The notes beneath the pieces were generated by a model. That model was not told the origin of the DNA. It saw only the letters and a list, made by a program, of their open reading frames with translations, and searched no databases. A DNA stretch of 64,000 nucleotides from Cyathus striatus (taxonomy: Eukaryota > Basidiomycota > Agaricomycetes > Agaricales > Nidulariaceae): the NCBI GenBank assembly GCA_025738555.1, contig JAOVFP010000011.1, positions 1 through 64,000 on the forward strand, written 5' to 3'. Each line of letters starts with the position of its first letter. Positions within the stretch are counted from its first letter, which is position 1. Shown here in pieces: positions 59,371 to 64,000 of the stretch. The position numbers and the translations under genes were made by a program.

Positions 59371-61803
59371 TAAGGCTCCAACTATATACTATACTATACC
59401 CTATATATAGGGTATTTACCCTATCCCTATCCCTATTCCTATACTCAAATTCCTACTTTTTCTGTATAGGGTATTTTATAGTGTATAGGGTAAGTATATG
59501 GTTAGATTTTGTTTGGAGATTTTTGTGATATTAGGCTTAGATTTAGTCTAGATAGTGACATACAGAAGTCACTTATAGTAGTAATAGAGCTTATACTTCA
59601 AAGGTCACTAATAAACATAACTTTTATACAACATTCTAATTTGAAAAATAGATATATATAATCCATTAAAATGGGGGTGCACAATGCCTGCAAAGCATGA
59701 CTCACATGATCTGTGACATCTGTCATGCATGCCCCCAAATTCTACTGACCCACTGCTCTCGTTCCTCACTCAACGCATTTTAGCTAGCTCTTTTGTGTCA
59801 TGTAATAATAAAAATACATTATCTATGATTGTATGAAGTTTTTTTTTGTTAAAATGTGCTGGATATTGCTGGAGGCATCAAACCCCTGCCAAAAATCACA
59901 TCAATTAGGTACTCAAACTTCATCCTCTTATAACTTTTGAATGAGAACACTTCAAAAAATATATAATAGAGCAAAATTGCACTATTTTACGATGCCTACA
60001 ATTGCTATTAGCCGGACTTTTAATTAAGGTGCTGTAACATATTAACATGACAGGTATTGGTGCATTATCTCATACTTACAATCATGATATTAAAATTCTG
60101 GTTCATACGAATTGTCCGCGTCGATGAATAGTACAAATTTGCTCTATAAATCATACACGTACGATGCGATTCTGTAAAGTTATAAGGTATAAGTTCTCAC
60201 TCCCATAGCTCAGAGGCACAGCCACAGGTTAGACATCAAACAACACCATGTGTGATCGATTGCTCAACACAAATATTCCATTATCATGTGTATATGAACT
60301 ACACATTATGTACAGTTTATAATAGATTATTTGTATAAGCTGTATAGGTTTTTGTGCATGTAATAATGTTGAATTGGCCAAACTTATATCCAAATACCTA
60401 TTAACTGTATAGCTGTGATTTTCATTCTTTAATAACTTTTGAAGGAGTGAACATAAGACTATGGTTTATAGAGCGAAATTACACTACTTTTTTGTGCCAA
60501 TAATCATATCAAGCTAGATTTTTGATTCAGAAACTGTAACATGTAATTTGGGTGTGTATAATAATGGGTTCCCATACATACAGGACTTTTAATAAAATTC
60601 TGTATAGATAAAATTATTTACACAATATAATAGTGCAGTTTTGCTCTATAAACTATAGCAATACTATGTGATCTCAGAAAGTTATTTGAGAAACAAGTTC
60701 TGAAACCAACCACATAAGGCACAGCCACCAGCAGAACCTATTTCGGAAGATCGCCTGATTTATTAATATAAGTTGTCACACCTGTCACCTTGTTTTAACC
60801 AGTAGTTATAAGAGAATATAGGAATTTATACATATTACACTACTTAAATAATATATTTATCACATCTAGCATAATATTAGTTAAAGTAGGAGTGAAAAGA
60901 GCAAAGAAAAGTATGAAGAAACACCCAGGAAATGCGAAGAACAGAGCTGGGTCAAGATTTGTGACACTTTTAGTCACATGGTGTGACAGTCACATCACCA
61001 GCCATGTGAGAGTGTTGTGCACCCCCAATTAAAATACTCAACATATCAGAGGGTGGCAAACAGAGTACAGAGAAAAACAATAGGCTTCTTAAAAGGTACA
61101 CTCAGCTGATAGAATTGGCTAAAGTGTCTATTGGATCTTGGTCACAATTCTCAATTAATGTAAACAGAGGTTTGGGTCATAACACTCAAATAGGTGTGAA
61201 CAGTTAGTCAAAGGAATACAGTACTTTTTATCCACTACAGTGTGATGTGAACTATAATAAATATTATTGCCACATGTGTGCATTACAAATAACTTAGCAC
61301 AGATGTTCTTACAATATTGTCTGTACCATAGAATTGGCCTCATGTTCATTTAAATACTCAGCTCACTAACATTGTTCTGTACATATTTAATTACAGTACT
61401 TCACATTTTTTGAATACCAGGTTACTTTCCCTCCACTTTAAACATCTCATGAAACTTCAATAGGACCTGAGGATAGATGGATATACTATCCACTCACAAG
61501 TTCTTTGTCTAATAATACCTTCAACCTGGAATCTTCCACACACTGAATCTAATGACTTTGTGGAATAAAGAAAGTGTTGCAGCCATAGTAAATTAGTGTA
61601 TAATTGCTTTTGAAAATTTAGAGCACTTTAAGAACAACTAGATTATTTTAGTAGTGATGATTTCTAAGTAATTTTTAGTGAAATATATAAACCCTATACA
61701 ATATACCCTATAACCCTATTTATACTATAAATACACTATAATTACCCTATCCCTATAAATACTCCCTTCAGGTGTATAGGGATAGTATATGGTTGGAGCC
61801 TTA
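59371..61803. mobile_element. hAT-like element, decayed, hosting a nested insertion
   Basis: Ends are TAAGGCTCCAACTATATACT on the left and, read inward on the right, TAAGGCTCCAACCATATACT. A perfect 8-bp duplication CTTCATTA flanks them (59363-59370 and 61804-61811), the hAT signature. The subterminal regions repeat TATACCCTAT/ATAGGGTA words in both orientations (59390-59490, 61690-61795). Excluding the nested element (59672-61027) the host is about 1.08 kb and has no transposase. Its own sequence is CpG-poor. Confidence 0.85.
59672..61027. mobile_element. nested inverted-repeat element, about 1.36 kb
   Basis: Left TGGGGGTGCACAA and right, read inward, TGGGGGTGCACAA; further in, CTCACATG and TGTCA words match inversely. 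ATTAAAA flanks both sides (59665-59671, 61028-61034), a 7-bp duplication, or ATTAAAAT as 8 bp if the terminal T is counted as target. The interior holds two diverged direct copies about 495 bp apart (59930-60240, 60425-60730), each containing the word TATAGAGCAAAATTGCACTA in both orientations. No ORF. Several CpGs are retained, unlike the surrounding DNA. Confidence 0.8.
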
Positions 61804-61811
61804 CTTCATTA

Positions 61812-62670
61812 CATGGCAATGATCTCATGCACGATGGGATAGGTAAGGTAAATAGTATGTCATAATGTTCTGGTGTAATCCTAATGGTCAAAGAGGTATG
61901 GTTGACCCTTCATATGAGAATCTATGAGGATGCACTCTGTTTCTGAGATGCATCATGATACAGCACATGGCTATTATTAGAAACACATCAGGACATGTGG
62001 TATTACATATGCTATTCTTAGCCAAGTACTCAGATATAACAGATACCAGTGTTTCCGGTACTGGCACATCTGATGGCACTACCCAATGTGCCGTGGGTAG
62101 TGTTCAGCATGTGTTTCAAAGTCCTAGGGGCATGTGGTTTCCTGCATGGTGGCAGTATTACTATCATATCCTGTATTGCCTACCTCTGGACTCCTATGCT
62201 CTTCCTCCATGTTCACCTTTGTTTACTCTGAACTTTGCTTATGTTCTTATTATTACATATTTCTTACTGTACATAGATTACTTCTGTTTCCTTTCTTCCA
62301 TTCTACTGAGCTATCCCCTCAGTAATTGTAGTATACATTCATAGTGAGTCACTTATCATTCTTAAGTGCACCACTATCAGTTTCACATTACACTGCCATA
62401 TGTGCTCACTTCTCCAATGTGTTTTATTATGTTTAATTAGTTATAGTCTTCTTCTACATATGCCTACCCTGACCATACTTCTCCACTGGCCTTGGCCAGC
62501 AGCCTTTACTTACTCTGAGTCTCTAGTATTTAAGTAGTACTCAATTTGTACTTAGACTTCAGTTTTGTATTAAACTATGTCCTCACCCTTTAGTCTGACT
62601 TGAGTTACACATCTCATCTTCTTGTCCCTTGTCTTCTCCAAAGGGCTTGCCCTTACCCTGAAATCCAGGA
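61812..62670. other. intergenic, CpG-poor, no gene recognised
   Basis: Unique AT-rich sequence. A 129-codon frame at 61955-62344 has hydrophobic runs but no motif, and I do not support it as a gene. Confidence 0.4.
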
Positions 62671-62707
62671 CCAGGAATCCCAGGGGCATGGCACATAAGC
62701 TGAAGCC
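62671..62707 (-). repeat. inverted internal copy of the subtelomeric repeat
   Basis: Read on the minus strand this stretch gives GGCTTCAGCTTATGTG, then CCCTGGGATTCCTGG, matching the unit next to the telomere (70-115) with a few changes. About 37 bases are recognisable, in the opposite orientation and 62.6 kb from the telomere. Confidence 0.75.
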
Positions 62708-62889
62708 AAAGTCCTACCCCCTGAGTTCTCATTCTCTGCTTTCATCTCATACTCACACCTCACTTCTCTGTAGTCACCCCCTTGTACTCTGCTGCCAAAT
62801 CAGGCTAGGGGCACAGTCATGACAATTACACAGGAGAGACATATGAACATTCTGGGTTATTTGGAGCTCTTTACACTTAGCCATGTGTT

Positions 62890-63841
62890 CCGTACAGATC
62901 TGCACAGAATCTGTGCAGAATCCATATGGAATTTTCGGAATCCATGTGGAATCTGCACAGATTTTTTTCATTTTGGCAGAGGTTTTTTTGAGTCTGTACA
63001 GAATCTGTACAGAATTTTATTATACTTATTTCCTTGCATGTGACACTCTGCATTAAGCATGACACTAGGTGTTGAGTGTGATACTAGATGATGAGTGTGA
63101 CACTATACATTAAATGTGACACTATAAGCGTGACACTAGGTGTTGAGTGTGATACAAGGTATTGAGTGTGACACTATATGTTAAATGTGACACTATAAGC
63201 GTGACACTAGGTGTTGAGTGTGATACTAGGTATTGAGTGTGACACTATACATTAAATGTGACACTATAAGTGTGATAATAAGCATTGAGTGTGACACTAT
63301 GCATTGAGTGTGACACTATACATTAAGCATAACACTATGCATTGACACTAAACATTGAGTGTGACACTATACATTAAACATAACACTATACATTAAGCAT
63401 GACACTAAGTATTGAGTGTGACACTATGCATTAAGCATAACACTAAGTGATGAGTGTGACACTCTGCATTAAGTGTGACACTAAGTGTTGAGTGTCACAC
63501 TATACATTAAGCATAACACTATGCATTACATGTGATACTATGCATTGAGAATGATACTATATATTGAGTGTATCATGGATTTTGTATAATGTGACACTTT
63601 TCACCTAGGGTTACACTTGACATGTGTGACAAGGCAGCTGTGCATAAATCCACACAGAATCCATGCAGAATATGTATGGAATCCCTATAGAATAATCACC
63701 TCTAATAATAATAATAGCTACTATATAAATTCAGTATGGTATCTATACAGGTCTGTACGGGTTTGTATGGATCTGCACAGAATCTGCACAGATCCGTACA
63801 GATCCGTACAGATCCATACAGACCTCTTGGGGGAGTGTAAA
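62890..63841. repeat. minisatellite region flanked by CTGTACAGA-type repeats
   Basis: 63043-63590 is a tandem array of about 25 diverged units of 20-22 bp built from GTGTGACACTATACATTA and TGACACTAGGTGTTGA. On each side lie stretches rich in AGAATCTGTGCAGAATCC (62893-63015) and AGATCCGTACAGATCC (63755-63825), partly inverted with respect to each other. TTTACACT at 62870 and AGTGTAAA at 63841 could be the ends of an element, but no target duplication is seen. Confidence 0.7.
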
Positions 63842-64000
63842 TTACTGGTTATTTGAGAGACTGCGCAATAGCTATGTGTTGTGGTATCTGGTGGGACCAG
63901 TGGCACAAAGAGCCCTCTAGTCTGAGGTATTTCCCTGAAGGTATGTGGTTGTCTAGTTTAGTACTGGGAGCATTATTCTGGGTATGGAGAAGTGCTAATA

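Noticed and set aside
61955..62344. 129-codon ORF with hydrophobic runs
   Set aside because: No motif, no splice support, AT-rich CpG-poor context; likely chance.
63043..63590. Possible CRISPR-like array
   Set aside because: No constant repeat with unique spacers; units are contiguous diverged minisatellite copies in a eukaryotic subtelomere.
62870..63841. Transposon with TTTACACT ends around the minisatellite
   Set aside because: The ends match over about 8 bases only and there is no target duplication.

Overview
The window starts at a chromosome end: bases 1-69 are the C-strand telomere repeat CCCTAA, so the rest is the first 64 kb of a subtelomere read inward. Gene structure and families point to a mushroom-forming basidiomycete (Agaricomycetes). 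Introns are mostly 45-80 nt with GT-AG ends and CTAAY-like branch sites. There is a Plavaka-type CACTA transposon, fungal DDE_3 Tc1/mariner elements, hAT elements, a Crinkler (CRN) effector-like gene, an OrsD-type zinc-finger gene, and broken copies of a SET3-like gene with an Agaricomycete look. I cannot name the species. All identifications come from reading translated exons by eye; no database was searched.

Layout. 0-0.9 kb: telomere, a decayed subtelomeric repeat and an AT-rich minisatellite. 1.7-2.6 kb: a small kinase-like gene. 3.0-6.3 kb: broken SET3-like copy A. 6.4-7.6 kb: an intact intronless ORF with a possible PD-(D/E)XK nuclease pattern. 8.2-10.4 kb: a Tc1/mariner element with 82-bp terminal inverted repeats (TIRs), interrupted by a 634-bp hAT insertion. 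10.6-17.2 kb: a nearly intact Plavaka element with divergent transposase and accessory genes. 17.4-20.5 kb: SET3 copy B. 20.5-22.1 kb: GC-rich low-complexity DNA. 22.1-24.8 kb: a Lon protease pseudogene in permuted order. 24.9-26.6 kb: SET3 copy C. 26.8-29.2 kb: an apparently intact heterotrimeric G-alpha gene, 8 exons. 30.2-33.0 kb: scraps of an IML2/TTC39-like gene, Lon and an ABC transporter. 33.3-35.0 kb: a decayed TA-flanked inverted-repeat element. 35.6-38.3 kb: a five-exon CRN gene with three N-terminal header domains, a REase-like domain and a kinase-like domain. 38.5-41.7 kb: duplicated G-alpha 5' end, SET3 copy D and an ABC transporter pseudogene. 42.9-50.2 kb: three hypothetical genes and a frameshifted mariner transposase. 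52.8-57.3 kb: a 15-exon OrsD/tyrosine-recombinase-like gene ending in an array of tandemly duplicated symmetric exons. 57.9-59.0 kb: SET3 copy E. 59.4-61.8 kb: an hAT-like element containing a second nested element. 62.7-63.8 kb: an inverted internal copy of the subtelomeric repeat and a minisatellite.

The same few genes (SET3-like, Lon, ABC transporter, IML2-like, G-alpha) recur as fragments in different orders and orientations. This suggests the subtelomere was assembled from repeated segmental duplications of one core-genome neighbourhood, with only the G-alpha copy remaining intact. Transposons then inserted, some nested. From about 52.8 kb onward the DNA is strongly depleted in CpG, as expected from cytosine methylation and deamination; one inserted element there keeps its CpGs and so looks younger.

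The strongest candidates for something little described are the OrsD/recombinase-like gene with its phase-1 exon array, in which two possible catalytic arginine codons look converted by CpG transitions, and the triple-header CRN gene.
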